DNA of 49,915 nucleotides from DASYXW01 sp035934405 (GTDB taxonomy: Bacteria > Acidobacteriota > Terriglobia > UBA7540), in the NCBI GenBank assembly GCA_035934405.1, contig DASYXW010000097.1, forward strand, positions 1-49,915. The letters run 5' to 3'. The notes beneath the pieces are model-generated. The model searched no databases. It was not told the origin of the DNA and worked only from the letters and a program-made list of their open reading frames with translations. Position 1 is the stretch's first letter. Each line of letters begins with the position of its first letter. Positions 34,811 to 42,710 of this stretch are shown here, in pieces. The translations under genes were made by a program, and so were the position numbers.

Positions 34811-35352
34811 TAGGGTTTCTCGGTTGAGGGCTTCTTTGGTGGCTGTGGACTGCTGTTCCATGATTCCAGCTCGAGTCTCCAATCGCCCGCCGCCTGGCGT
34901 TTCACAATCAACAGAATCTTGCCTTCATTTTCGAACGCTTCCTGCAGGGGCGGAAAAGCGATCTTCTGCCGGTTGATGCCCCACTCATAGGCCCAATCGC
35001 CCTGAATCTTGATGTCGCGCCAGTCCACCGTGCAGTAAAGCATCTTGGCGCCCTTCAGTTGCGGCGTAAGACCGTTCAGCCACTTCGCGATCACGGCCTT
35101 CCCGACCATCGGCTGCATGCCCTGAATCAAATCCACGCCATCGTCGGCCCAGAGGGCGGCGGCGGCAGCCTGGTCCATCCCGGTGCAGTTGCCAATAAAC
35201 TTCTTGTTGAAAGCGTCCAGGCTTTCCCTGGCGCCGGGACGCGCACTGGTCTCGGCACTGGGCCGGACGCCAGGCTTGACCGCGAGATTTGAAGAGGCAA
35301 ATGCCGGCAGCAGTGAAAGCCCGGCCATCGCCGCGAACGTCGGTTTCAGCAT
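34810..35352 (-). CDS. Secreted NTF2-like (SnoaL/DUF4440-type) protein
   Basis: 180 residues. A signal peptide is at about 1-20 (MLKPTFAAMAGLSLLPAFAS). The domain at about 42-168 has the cone-fold pattern: a helix with LDAFNKKFIGNCTGMDQAAAAALWADDGV, then GKAVIAKWLNG, then strands ending with GDWRLELESWN. Members are small-ligand binders or enzymes of many kinds; no specific role can be assigned. It is the first gene of a likely minus-strand run down to hemL. Confidence 0.72.
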   Translation of the reverse strand: MLKPTFAAMAGLSLLPAFASSNLAVKPGVRPSAETSARPGARESLDAFNKKFIGNCTGMDQAAAAALWADDGVDLIQGMQPMVGKAVIAKWLNGLTPQLKGAKMLYCTVDWRDIKIQGDWAYEWGINRQKIAFPPLQEAFENEGKILLIVKRQAAGDWRLELESWNSSPQPPKKPSTEKP

Positions 35353-35523
35353 AAAGTCTCCTGTTAAGTCTCCTATCGGGCGGATTCTCGCGCTTTCCAG
35401 TAATATCGCCTCGGCGCCTCATGGCGCAAGGGAAAAGCGCCGCGCCGCCGCGGTGCAATTTTTCGCTGTCGTGATGCTTCCTCTTATGGCAGAGTTACGC
35501 ATCAGGGCTGAGGGACTCGACCG

Positions 35524-36108
35524 GTGAGCTTCATCAACCATGCGGCGCGCGAAATCAACTGCAAAATCGTCTATTACGGCGCCGGCATGAGCGGCAAGAC
35601 GACGAACCTGCAGTGGATTTGCGAGCAGACGCTGGGCAAGACCGGCGGCAAGATGATCTCGCTCGCGACGGAAAACGATCGCACGCTTTTCTTCGACTTC
35701 CTGCCGATCGAGCTGGGCCAGATTCGCGGCTTCAAAGTGCGCTTTCATCTCTACACCGTGCCCGGCCAGGTCATCTACGACGCCAGCCGCAACCTGATTC
35801 TACGCGGCGTGGACGGCGTGGTGTTCGTGGCGGACTCGCGTCTCGAGCGCATGGACGCGAACCTCGTGGCGCTTGACAACCTGATGGAAAACCTCAAGAC
35901 GCTCTCCTGCGACTTCGGCTCGCTGCCCTACGCCCTGCAATTGAACAAGCGCGACCTGCCCAGCGCCCTGCCCGCTGCGCAACTGCAGCAGATGCTCGGG
36001 CGCAAGGGCGAGCCGGTGTTCGAGGCCGTGGCCTCCCAGGGCACGGGGGTCTTCGAGACCCTGCGCGAGGTCGGACGCCTGGTGCTAGCGCAGGTGAAGA
36101 AGGGATGA
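35524..36108 (+). CDS. mglA: MglA-type small GTPase
   Basis: 194 residues from a GTG start. P-loop GAGMSGKTTNL (about 20-30). The switch/PM3 region TVPGQVIYDASRNLILRGVD is near-diagnostic of MglA, with the MglA-type proline-glycine in place of Ras DxxG. The guanine motif is LNKRDLP. In Myxococcus, MglA sets cell polarity for motility together with the GAP MglB. No MglB/roadblock gene is adjacent, so it is an orphan copy. It diverges from the NTF2-like gene by 171 bases. The function here may be polarity or secretion; that is inference. Confidence 0.9.
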   Translation: MSFINHAAREINCKIVYYGAGMSGKTTNLQWICEQTLGKTGGKMISLATENDRTLFFDFLPIELGQIRGFKVRFHLYTVPGQVIYDASRNLILRGVDGVVFVADSRLERMDANLVALDNLMENLKTLSCDFGSLPYALQLNKRDLPSALPAAQLQQMLGRKGEPVFEAVASQGTGVFETLREVGRLVLAQVKKG

Positions 36109-36111
36109 CGG

Positions 36112-36211
36112 GATTGAGTGGTTGCGTGATTGAGTGATTGAGTGATTGGGTGATCGTCTTCTGACTTCTGACTCCTAGCTCCTAACTCCTGGCTCCTGAC
36201 TCCTCGCTCCT
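36112..36211. repeat. Two adjacent phased intergenic repeats
   Basis: 36112-36155 is made of GATTGAGT-type octamers ending GATTGAGTGATTGGGTGATC, identical over 20 bases (inverted) to 30810-30845. 36157-36211 is made of TTCTGACTCC/CTCCTAACTCC words like those at 23450-23490. The stop codon and last ten codons of the zinc-ribbon gene lie inside the second run. Confidence 0.7.
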
Positions 36212-36759
36212 GCCAAATCGTACGCGCACTGTGGGCAATACCGATCTTCGGCATGGACCTCGCGGCCGCATTGCGGGCAAGCTGGACGCAGGTTGTGCTT
36301 GCAACTGGGGCAGAAGTTGAACCGCGCGCTCACCGCCGCGCCGCACTGCGGGCAATTGAACTGCACCGGCTCGCGCACCAGGAAATAGATGATAAACCCG
36401 ATGCCGTTAGGGATGAAGATCACGAGCAGCGTCCACAGCGTGGAACTCATGCCCCGCCGTTTGGCGTCGCGGTTGACGTAGGCAATAAGAAAAACAACGA
36501 CGGTAAGAACCAGGCTCAAGCCGGTCACGATTCCAGCCATCGCCAGCGCGTTGACGCCCGGACTCCAGTCCGACCAGGGTCGATAGCCCCAGGCGGTCAT
36601 CAACTGCGAAAACGCCTGGGCGACGACGAACAGCGCCACCATCAAGCGTACGAGCCAGCGCGGAATGAGGCGCAGTTCGTCCCTAAAGCGGAACTTTTCC
36701 CTTGTCATGCGAAAGTTGATAGCCCGCATTTTTTCGGTCACGGGATTCTGTTCGGTCAT
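36175..36759 (-). CDS. Membrane protein with C-terminal double zinc ribbon
   Basis: 194 residues. A soluble charged N-terminus (about 1-32) is followed by three predicted membrane segments: about 33-55 (PRWLVRLMVALFVVAQAF), about 70-95 (NALAMAGIVTGLSLVLTVV) and about 106-127 (LWTLLVIFIPNGIGFIIYFL). Two CPxC zinc ribbons follow: CPQCG...CPSC and CPQCG...CPQC (about 136-182). The last ten residues, ARSQEPGVRS, are encoded by an intergenic repeat. I infer an inner-membrane protein with a cytoplasmic zinc-ribbon tail; its partner is unknown. Confidence 0.75.
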   Translation of the reverse strand: MTEQNPVTEKMRAINFRMTREKFRFRDELRLIPRWLVRLMVALFVVAQAFSQLMTAWGYRPWSDWSPGVNALAMAGIVTGLSLVLTVVVFLIAYVNRDAKRRGMSSTLWTLLVIFIPNGIGFIIYFLVREPVQFNCPQCGAAVSARFNFCPSCKHNLRPACPQCGREVHAEDRYCPQCAYDLAGARSQEPGVRS

Positions 36760-36819
36760 AGGAGTACCTCGTCCTCGTCCTTCAGTGGTGCTGGTAGGGG
36801 CGGGTTTCCAAACCCGCCC

Positions 36820-37320
36820 TTACGGCGCCATCCCATCGTTCATACGCGCGGCACGCCGCTTATGGGCGGCGAGAAATGCCGCGACGGCGGCCACCGGCGC
36901 CAGCCACCAGAGCGCAAATCCTGCCTGCCACACGATGTCGGGCAGCCTCGCCTCCTGGCCTAGCCACTCACAGGCCCGCCACACGAGCGGAGCGCTCCCG
37001 ACCCCCAGCACCCAGGAGAGGGAGCACGAAATCCACAACGCCCAGGCGCGGGCGCGCTCCTGGCGAAGCTCCCCGGCGCGCAAGCTGACGCGCATTCGCG
37101 CTCGATCCGCGAGCGTCGGGCTGAGCCGGATGGGGAGCGTCCGCAGAGACCGCAAGGCGTTCTCGGTCGACGCCGAGAGAGCGGCGCAGCGAGCGCACGC
37201 TGCGAGGTGGCCGCTCAACCACTCGCGATCCGAGGCCGCGATGCCTTCCACCCGCTCCGCGGCGATCAACCGCTTGGCGCGTCCATGGATGTCTTCCTTC
37301 ATGGGGTTCATGGCGTTCAT
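36820..37320 (-). CDS. Anti-sigma factor with zinc-finger (ZAS-like) domain
   Basis: 166 residues. The N-terminal part has H38, C42 and C45 (GHLAACARC), the HxxxCxxC core of anti-sigma zinc domains. Two hydrophobic segments follow (about 92-112 and 128-152), so the protein is membrane-anchored. Its ATG overlaps the sigma factor stop (ATGA), which is strong evidence for a cognate pair. It should bind the ECF sigma factor and release it on a signal. A start at 37302 (MKEDIHG) is also possible. Confidence 0.82.
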   Translation of the reverse strand: MNAMNPMKEDIHGRAKRLIAAERVEGIAASDREWLSGHLAACARCAALSASTENALRSLRTLPIRLSPTLADRARMRVSLRAGELRQERARAWALWISCSLSWVLGVGSAPLVWRACEWLGQEARLPDIVWQAGFALWWLAPVAAVAAFLAAHKRRAARMNDGMAP

Positions 37321-37922
37321 GGCCGTGGTTCCTCCAACAATCCCCGCAGTTGCTCGAGACCGCGATAGAGTCGCGATTTCACGGTGGAGAGCGGGGCGGC
37401 GGCGACGCCGGCGATTTCTTCAAGCCCCAAATCCTCCTGGAACCGGAGCAGCAGCACCTCGCGGTGCGCCGACGGCAATTCGCCGAGCGCCGCGGCCACG
37501 CGCTCACCTTCTTCGCCCTGCGCGAAGAGTTCGGCAGGCCCGGGCTCACCGGCGGCAAACTCCCGCGCCGGCCTGCCCTCCTGGCCTTCGGCCGGGTCCA
37601 TCAGCTCGTCCAAACTCTCGGGCCGCCGGCGACGGAGCGCGTCAATCACCAAGTGGCGAGCGATGGAAAACAGCCAGGTCTCAAACTTCGCCTTGCCGTT
37701 GTACTGGTGGCCGCGGTCGAGCACTCGCACCCAGGTCTCCTGGAACAGGTCCTCCGCCGTCTCGCGGTTGGCGGTGAGGAAGAGCAGGTAGCGGTAAAGG
37801 CGATACTGGTACTGCTCGATGAGCCGGTCGAGCAGGTCCGGATCGCGCTGGCGCAGTCCGCGCTCGATCTCCCTCGCGTCGTCGGGCATCAGTGCCGAGA
37901 ATAAGTAAGTCGTGGCTCCCAT
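37317..37922 (-). CDS. ECF-type RNA polymerase sigma factor
   Basis: 201 residues. Sigma region 2 is at about 25-95 (LLDRLIEQYQYRLYRYLLFL, ETAEDLFQETWVRVL, WLFSIARHLVIDALRRRR). Region 4 is at about 140-195 (ALGELPSAHREVLLLRF, LSTVKSRLYRGLEQLRGLL). An acidic alanine/glycine linker lies between. It directs transcription of stress or envelope genes under control of the anti-sigma encoded next. The ATG at 37889 (MPDDAREIERG) is an equally plausible start. The regulon cannot be read from the window. Confidence 0.9.
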   Translation of the reverse strand: MGATTYLFSALMPDDAREIERGLRQRDPDLLDRLIEQYQYRLYRYLLFLTANRETAEDLFQETWVRVLDRGHQYNGKAKFETWLFSIARHLVIDALRRRRPESLDELMDPAEGQEGRPAREFAAGEPGPAELFAQGEEGERVAAALGELPSAHREVLLLRFQEDLGLEEIAGVAAAPLSTVKSRLYRGLEQLRGLLEEPRP

Positions 37923-38037
37923 GCCAGTCCTTTATACGCGCCAAGGTCGGGGAAAGACGCACGCCAAAGTAGGCGTGGCAGCGTTTCTGATATCCTATTC
38001 ATCTCACAGGGATTGCGTCGCTTTTGTGGATTTGTCT

Positions 38038-38121
38038 TCAAGCGGCGGCAGGCTTCCGGATCGCATCGATTGCTACCCGCGCCTTGAACTTGGCACTGTA
38101 TTGCTTCCGTGTGGTCGTCAT
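38038..38121 (-). pseudogene. IS3-family transposase OrfA fragment
   Basis: A 27-codon frame with a good GGAGG site: MTTTRKQYSAKFKARVAIDA and then IRKPAAA before a stop. The first 20 residues are the standard opening of IS3-group OrfA helix-turn-helix proteins. The homology ends abruptly where the remnant is cut off at about 38040. No OrfB remains. Confidence 0.8.
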
Positions 38122-38192
38122 CCCTCCTCCTCGCCTCGACGACCCAGCCGATATTTTACTAATGGCCTAGCCCAAATTTCGGGGTCCACTAG
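38038..38192 (-). mobile_element. Truncated IS3-type insertion sequence end
   Basis: Reading the minus strand from 38192, TAGTGGACCCCGAAATTTGG is a typical IS3-type terminal repeat, followed by a short leader and the OrfA start at 38121. The element ends about 80 bases into the gene and no second terminal repeat is seen nearby, so it is a dead fragment. Confidence 0.65.
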
Positions 38193-38422
38193 AGAATCGG
38201 ACGGCATTCCGGTGACCTGCGCTTGACCAAGAATTGACCGCCAGGTGTATTGCTATAAGTTAATGGCGTATTGCACACTTAAAGTTTAAGTTGAGCAGTA
38301 CGCGCAGTTCGTCAGGTTGACCCGAATCACTCAGGACGGCCTAAGTTTTCGAATCCACTCCGGTTATTGACTAACTATCAAGCCCTGTGGGCGCGCCGAC
38401 GATAGCTGTGGCGGAGGGCCCC

Positions 38423-41299
38423 GTGAAGACTATTTCAATCTCTATTCTAACTGTTCTGTTTTGCTCATCTCTCGCCTGGGGACAAGCCAGCGTGAACGAG
38501 AGTCTGGAAACCGCCCAGCTTTGGGTGGACACCACCAGCGGCTCCGATTCGAACCCGGGCACGCAGCAGCTCCCCCTGAAGACCATCGGCGCGGCGGCGG
38601 CCATCGCCGTGAACAACAACTGGAACGGCGTCGGCACCCAGGTGAACATCAACCCGGGCACTTACCGCGAGGCGGTCTCAATCGGCACCAGCCGGTACGT
38701 CACCAGCTTGCCGATCACTTTCCAGGCCACGACCAACGGCACGGCCATCGTCTCTGGCGCTGACGTCTGGACCGGCTGGAATGTGTACAGCGGAAATTCG
38801 AGCATCTACACCAACACCTGGCCCTACGCGTGGGGGCTTTGCGCCCCCGACGCCAGCGGCTACCTGCAGCAGGACATCATCCTGCGCCGCGAAATGATTG
38901 CCGTCAACGGCACGGTGATGACGCAGGTTCTTTCGCTTAATGATGTTCAGGCGGGAACCTTTTACGTGGACGAGACGCACGGCACCGTCTATCTGTGGCC
39001 GCCCAGCGGCACCAACATGTCCACCGCGACGGTCGAGGTGGCCACGCGTTCCGGCCTGCTCAGTGACGCCGGCCTCGGCAACATCGTCTTCCGCGGACTC
39101 ACCTTTCAGTACGACAACTCTTGCCGTGGCTCGACCGCAGTCGACATTTTCAACTCCGCCTCGAACGTTCTCTTTGACTCTGACACCTTCAACTGGAACA
39201 ACGCCGGCGGCTTGAACCTTTCGAGCGCCACCGATTTCACCGTCCAGAACAGCACCGCCAATCACAACGGTCAGCTCGGTTTGACGGCGATACAGGGGAA
39301 GTACGGCCTGTGGGAAAACAATCAGACCTCCTACAACAACTGGCGGGGCGCGCAGGGCGCCTATTACACCTGGGGAAACGGCGGCGCGCATTTCTACCAG
39401 GTGCACAACGGCACGGTGGATGGCGCAACGGCCATCTTCAACCAGACTCATGGCCTGCACTGGGACACCGACAACGCCAACATTACGGCGGATTCTATTT
39501 TCGCCTCCGGGAACTTGGCGCCGGCAGTCCTCATCGAGCGGAGCGAGGGCCCCATCTCGATTTCCAGCAGCCAGCTCTGCAACGGCAATGCCCCCACGGG
39601 CTCCATCATCGTCAACGGCGTCTCGGTGAACAACTCGGAGTACGTCAGCCTGACCGGTTCCACGATTTACAACGGCGGCAATCAGATCACTGACGCCGGC
39701 GTGGCGGGCGGGTACGCCGTCACCAACTGGGAAACCGGCCAGCAGTACGATCTGGTCACCGAGTATCTGACTCTGATGCAGGACACCATCGAAGGCGTCG
39801 GCGCCAGCCAGGGCGTTTTCCAGGATGTCCTCGGCGGCACCGACTGGACCAGCTTCACCACAACTCTGATTTCCGATTACAACACCTGGTGGAGCGCCTC
39901 GAACAGCACCCCGTGGTCCACGCCCGGCAGTCCGTTCAACATTAACCTCGATTTCGCCGCCTGGAAGCTGGCCACGCTCACCGACGTTCACTCCTCCTTC
40001 CAGGCGCCTTCGATCGATCCCTCCACCGCCTGCGCGGCCACGCCCGATGCGCCCGACTACTGGCTTACGGCGAGCGCCGGCTCGGTCACCGTCCGGCCCA
40101 CCACTGCCGCCGTGTTCACCGCCACCGTCACTGCCGTCGGCGCCTTTGACGGCACCGTCAACCTCACTTCTGACGGCGTCTCGAGCATTCCGGGCGCCAC
40201 CGCCAGTTGGTCCGCCAATTCCATCACCGACTCCGGCACCGCCACCTTTACCGTGAATACCACCAGCGCCACCCCCGCCGGCAGTTATCCCGTCGTCCTC
40301 ATCGCCTCGAGCGGCAGTGTGGTGCGCACGTCCACGGTTTCCGTCATCATCGACGCCTCGGTCAGCGTCTCGCCCAACAGCCTGAGCTTCGGCAACCAGC
40401 TCGTCGGCACGTCAAGTTCGGTGCAGAAAGTGACCCTCACCAATAACGGTACGGCGTCGCTCACCGGCATCAGCATCGCCCTCACCGGCACCGGGCAGAA
40501 CCAGTTCACCGAGACCAATACCTGCAGCACCAGTCTGAGCAAGGGCGCGAGCTGCACCATCAGCGTCACGTTCAGCCCCAAGCAGTCGGGAACTCAGACT
40601 TCGACGCTCCAGATCACGGACAGCGACGCCACCAGTCCCCAGACGGTCTCGCTTACCGGCACCGCCACCGAAGCCGCCGCGTCGGTCTCGGCCTCAAGCC
40701 TCACCTTCCCGGCGCAAGTCGTCGATACCACGAGTTCCAACCAGACCGTTACCCTCTCGAATACCGGCACCGCCACCATGACCGGAATCAGCATTCAGAT
40801 TTACGGCAACTTTGCCATTGCTTCCAACACCTGTAGCAGCAGCTTGGGAGCCGGCGCCAGTTGCACCGTCAGCGTCAACTTCACGCCCAAGAGCACCGGC
40901 ACACTCACCGGCAACCTGAACTTCAACAACAGCGGCCTGCCTTCCTTCGAGCAGGTGACGCTCACCGGAACCGGTGTCGCCCCCACCGCCACGGCCACTC
41001 CCTCCAGCCTGACTTTTGCCAGTCAGGAGGAGAACACCACCAGTCCCGCTCAGACCGTGACCCTGACCAACACCAGTTCCTACACGATGACCATCACCAG
41101 CGTGAAGATCAGCGGACCTTTCGCCGAGACCACGACGTGCGGATCCACTCTGGCCGGCGGTAAGAGTTGCACCTACAGCGTTACTTTCACGCCGCTCGGT
41201 TCTGGAACGAAGTCCGGCACGCTCACCATTAACGACAACGCGGCTTCGAACGGCAACGGCCAGCAGAAGGTAACGCTTTCCGGAACCGGCTCCACGTAA
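38423..41299 (+). CDS. Secreted beta-helix protein with three C-terminal ASH/choice-of-anchor-D repeats
   Basis: 958 residues from the GTG at 38423, which has GGAGGG 4 bases upstream; an in-frame GTG at 38387 has no such site. A signal peptide ends near SLAWGQA. About 25-540 is a right-handed parallel beta-helix opening LWVDTTSGSDSNPGTQQLPL, as in polysaccharide-lyase- and DUF1565-like surface proteins. About 545-640 is an Ig-like spacer. About 645-958 has three roughly 105-residue repeats (SLSFGNQLVGTSSS, SLTFPAQVVDTTSS, SLTFASQEENTTSP, each with a Cys pair and a G-S-C-T turn). I infer a cell-surface carbohydrate-binding or lyase-like protein. No catalytic residues can be named. Confidence 0.78.
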   Translation: MKTISISILTVLFCSSLAWGQASVNESLETAQLWVDTTSGSDSNPGTQQLPLKTIGAAAAIAVNNNWNGVGTQVNINPGTYREAVSIGTSRYVTSLPITFQATTNGTAIVSGADVWTGWNVYSGNSSIYTNTWPYAWGLCAPDASGYLQQDIILRREMIAVNGTVMTQVLSLNDVQAGTFYVDETHGTVYLWPPSGTNMSTATVEVATRSGLLSDAGLGNIVFRGLTFQYDNSCRGSTAVDIFNSASNVLFDSDTFNWNNAGGLNLSSATDFTVQNSTANHNGQLGLTAIQGKYGLWENNQTSYNNWRGAQGAYYTWGNGGAHFYQVHNGTVDGATAIFNQTHGLHWDTDNANITADSIFASGNLAPAVLIERSEGPISISSSQLCNGNAPTGSIIVNGVSVNNSEYVSLTGSTIYNGGNQITDAGVAGGYAVTNWETGQQYDLVTEYLTLMQDTIEGVGASQGVFQDVLGGTDWTSFTTTLISDYNTWWSASNSTPWSTPGSPFNINLDFAAWKLATLTDVHSSFQAPSIDPSTACAATPDAPDYWLTASAGSVTVRPTTAAVFTATVTAVGAFDGTVNLTSDGVSSIPGATASWSANSITDSGTATFTVNTTSATPAGSYPVVLIASSGSVVRTSTVSVIIDASVSVSPNSLSFGNQLVGTSSSVQKVTLTNNGTASLTGISIALTGTGQNQFTETNTCSTSLSKGASCTISVTFSPKQSGTQTSTLQITDSDATSPQTVSLTGTATEAAASVSASSLTFPAQVVDTTSSNQTVTLSNTGTATMTGISIQIYGNFAIASNTCSSSLGAGASCTVSVNFTPKSTGTLTGNLNFNNSGLPSFEQVTLTGTGVAPTATATPSSLTFASQEENTTSPAQTVTLTNTSSYTMTITSVKISGPFAETTTCGSTLAGGKSCTYSVTFTPLGSGTKSGTLTINDNAASNGNGQQKVTLSGTGST

Positions 41300-41419
41300 C
41301 GGGGCCGATGGAGACGCCCGGTCACGGCTTGTCCGGGCGCCCCGCGCGGATTGTCGGTTACGTTGGCGGCGAGGATATTGGATCGGGTCTGTGGGCCCCC
41401 TCGCCGCCGGCGTGGCGCC

Positions 41420-41453
41420 GGGGCAAGGTCTTACCCCCCTTCGACCTTGCCCC
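41420..41453. terminator. Perfect 11-bp hairpin before the small secreted protein gene
   Basis: GGGGCAAGGTC (41420-41430) pairs with GACCTTGCCCC (41443-41453) around a 12-base C-rich loop. A smaller 7-bp hairpin (CGCCCGG/CCGGGCG) lies at 41315-41339, just after the beta-helix gene. The 217-base gap may therefore end that transcript. There is no clear U-run. Confidence 0.45.
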
Positions 41454-41516
41454 GTCCCGCCACCACCACAGCGCGCGAGCCAAGCGGCTCCGCACAAAGG
41501 AAAGGTAGGTTGAGCG

Positions 41517-42080
41517 ATGGGAACGTTGTTGCCTTTTGCTCTGCTGGCTGCCCTGCAAGCCCCGCCTTCGCGCGCGGCCCGAGCCTGCGTCACCGCCACC
41601 CTTGCCCAATATCTCACGCAGGGCAGTTGCTCTCAGAACGGTTTCACCTACACCTTCCAGAGTTACACCCACGTGGAATTCGGCGGCGCCTCGGTCATCA
41701 CCAGCGACGATATCACCGTCACGCCCACGCCCACCGGCATGATGTTCACGGCCGCCTGGCAATTGCCCTCCATTGGCGGACTCGAAGACGTCATCAACAT
41801 CACGTCGCAAGCCGAGGGACAGAACGCCCAATCGCTTCAGATGGGCGGTCCCGCCTTCACGGGCAACGGCATCGTCACCGTCACCGACCTGGTTTCTTAC
41901 CTCGGCGGCGAGATTGGCACCCTGTTCCTGGTCTATGACAGCGCCGACCAGATCGTCTTTGTCGAGAACCCCATCGCGCCCACCAACCTCACCGTCTCCT
42001 CCAGCATCAGCATCGGACTGAACAGCCAGACCGATGGCACCGCATCGCTCGCCGCCGTCGTCGCTAACTTCGCCAATTAG
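41517..42080 (+). CDS. Secreted protein, function unknown
   Basis: 187 residues with a GGAAAGG site before the ATG. The leader MGTLLPFALLAALQAPPSRA is cleaved near SRAA. The mature part (VTATLAQYLTQGSCSQNGFTY...) is a threonine/serine-rich beta-protein with one likely disulfide (two cysteines near the start) and no motif I recognise. It resembles small secreted proteins of unknown role found beside surface adhesins. It follows the beta-helix gene by 217 bases. Confidence 0.62.
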   Translation: MGTLLPFALLAALQAPPSRAARACVTATLAQYLTQGSCSQNGFTYTFQSYTHVEFGGASVITSDDITVTPTPTGMMFTAAWQLPSIGGLEDVINITSQAEGQNAQSLQMGGPAFTGNGIVTVTDLVSYLGGEIGTLFLVYDSADQIVFVENPIAPTNLTVSSSISIGLNSQTDGTASLAAVVANFAN

Positions 42081-42126
42081 GAACGCCAATTCTTGTTGCG
42101 GGGTCTTCTTGCTGGGAAGTATTTTC

Positions 42127-42175
42127 GCGGCTCCGCCGCCCTGCTGTGCGGAAAGGCTCTGCCTTTCCGGAGGCT
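42127..42175 (+). repeat. 50-bp repeat, left copy (inverted relative to 45238-45287)
   Basis: By eye, 46 of 50 aligned positions agree with the reverse complement of 45238-45287, with one gap. The unit contains the palindrome GGAAAGGCTCTGCCTTTCC. The two copies face each other and enclose the GH2-like gene. Confidence 0.75.
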
Positions 42176-42268
42176 ACCTATTTTCGTAATTTCGCTCACG
42201 TATTCCCGAGTCGTGAGCCTAGCGCTTTCAGCCCCGACCAGGTCGGGGCGGCATCCTGTGGCCCACGC

Positions 42269-42420
42269 GGGTGGCGCATACGTGGCGTGGTTTGCCATGT
42301 ATGCGATGAGCGTCTCTCGGTGTCATGCAACCCTGATTCGGGCCGGGTGGCGCATACGTGGCGTGGTTTGCCATGTATGCGATGAGCGTCTCTCGGTGTC
42401 ATGCAACTCTGATTCGGGTC
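42269..42420 (+). repeat. Tandem pair of 76-bp repeats
   Basis: 42269-42344 and 42345-42420 are nearly identical direct copies beginning GGGTGGCGCATACGTGGCGT. Only a few bases differ near the ends (for example CAACCC versus CAACTC). A related palindromic piece follows (42421-42455, GCATACATCGCGAAAAGCGG and the complement). The start matches the left edge of the window in inverse orientation. Confidence 0.85.
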
Positions 42421-42479
42421 GCATACATCGCGAAAAGCGGCGATGTATGCGCCACTTCCCGAGTCGTGAGCCCAGCGCT

Positions 42480-42612
42480 TTCAGCCCCGACTTGGTCGGG
42501 GCGGCATCCTGTGGCCCACGGCGCCAGCCGTGGGTGAGCCCTTCTCAACTATCGGACGAGCCCCGTCAGGGGCGACATCTGGTGACCAACCCACAAAATG
42601 CAAATCCTCAGC
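42480..42612 (+). repeat. 133-bp repeat unit, upstream copy
   Basis: Contains GCGGCATCCTGTGGCCCACG, the palindrome CCCACGGCGCCAGCCGTGGG, then GACGAGCCCCGTCAGGGGCG and ACCCACAAAATGCAAATCCT. It matches the two tandem units at 44909-45175 along its length, except for a short deletion after GTGAGCC. Confidence 0.8.
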
Positions 42613-42642
42613 CCCCTCCCTTTACTGCCCTCTGCTTTCTGC

Positions 42643-42710
42643 CTACTGCATCACCGCAAACAAGTACGTCTCCCCGCCGTCAGCGTAATAGCCGCTGTCG
42701 TGACGCTGCA
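42643..42710 (-). pseudogene. Relic of a tail-spike gene 3' end
   Basis: On the minus strand, codons from 42710 read CSVTTAAITLTAGETYLFAV then MQ and a stop at 42643. The intact gene at 45303-49184 ends CNVTAASITPTASETYLFAV then MQ and a stop. Both nucleotide and reading frame agree, and both lie just after a copy of the 133-bp repeat. Upstream of the cysteine codon the similarity stops, so only the last 22 codons survive. Confidence 0.82.

Larger units (their letters stand above)
37923..38422. other. Intergenic region with an IS remnant
   Basis: About 500 bases between divergent genes. Apart from the IS3 remnant (38038-38192), I see only AT-leaning sequence from about 38220 to 38385 that should hold the promoter of the surface protein gene. 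No clear -35/-10 pair was picked. Confidence 0.5.

Noticed and set aside
42269..42420. Possible CRISPR-like array
   Set aside because: Only two 76-bp units with no unique spacers between them and no cas genes; the same goes for the 133-bp tandem at 44909-45175.
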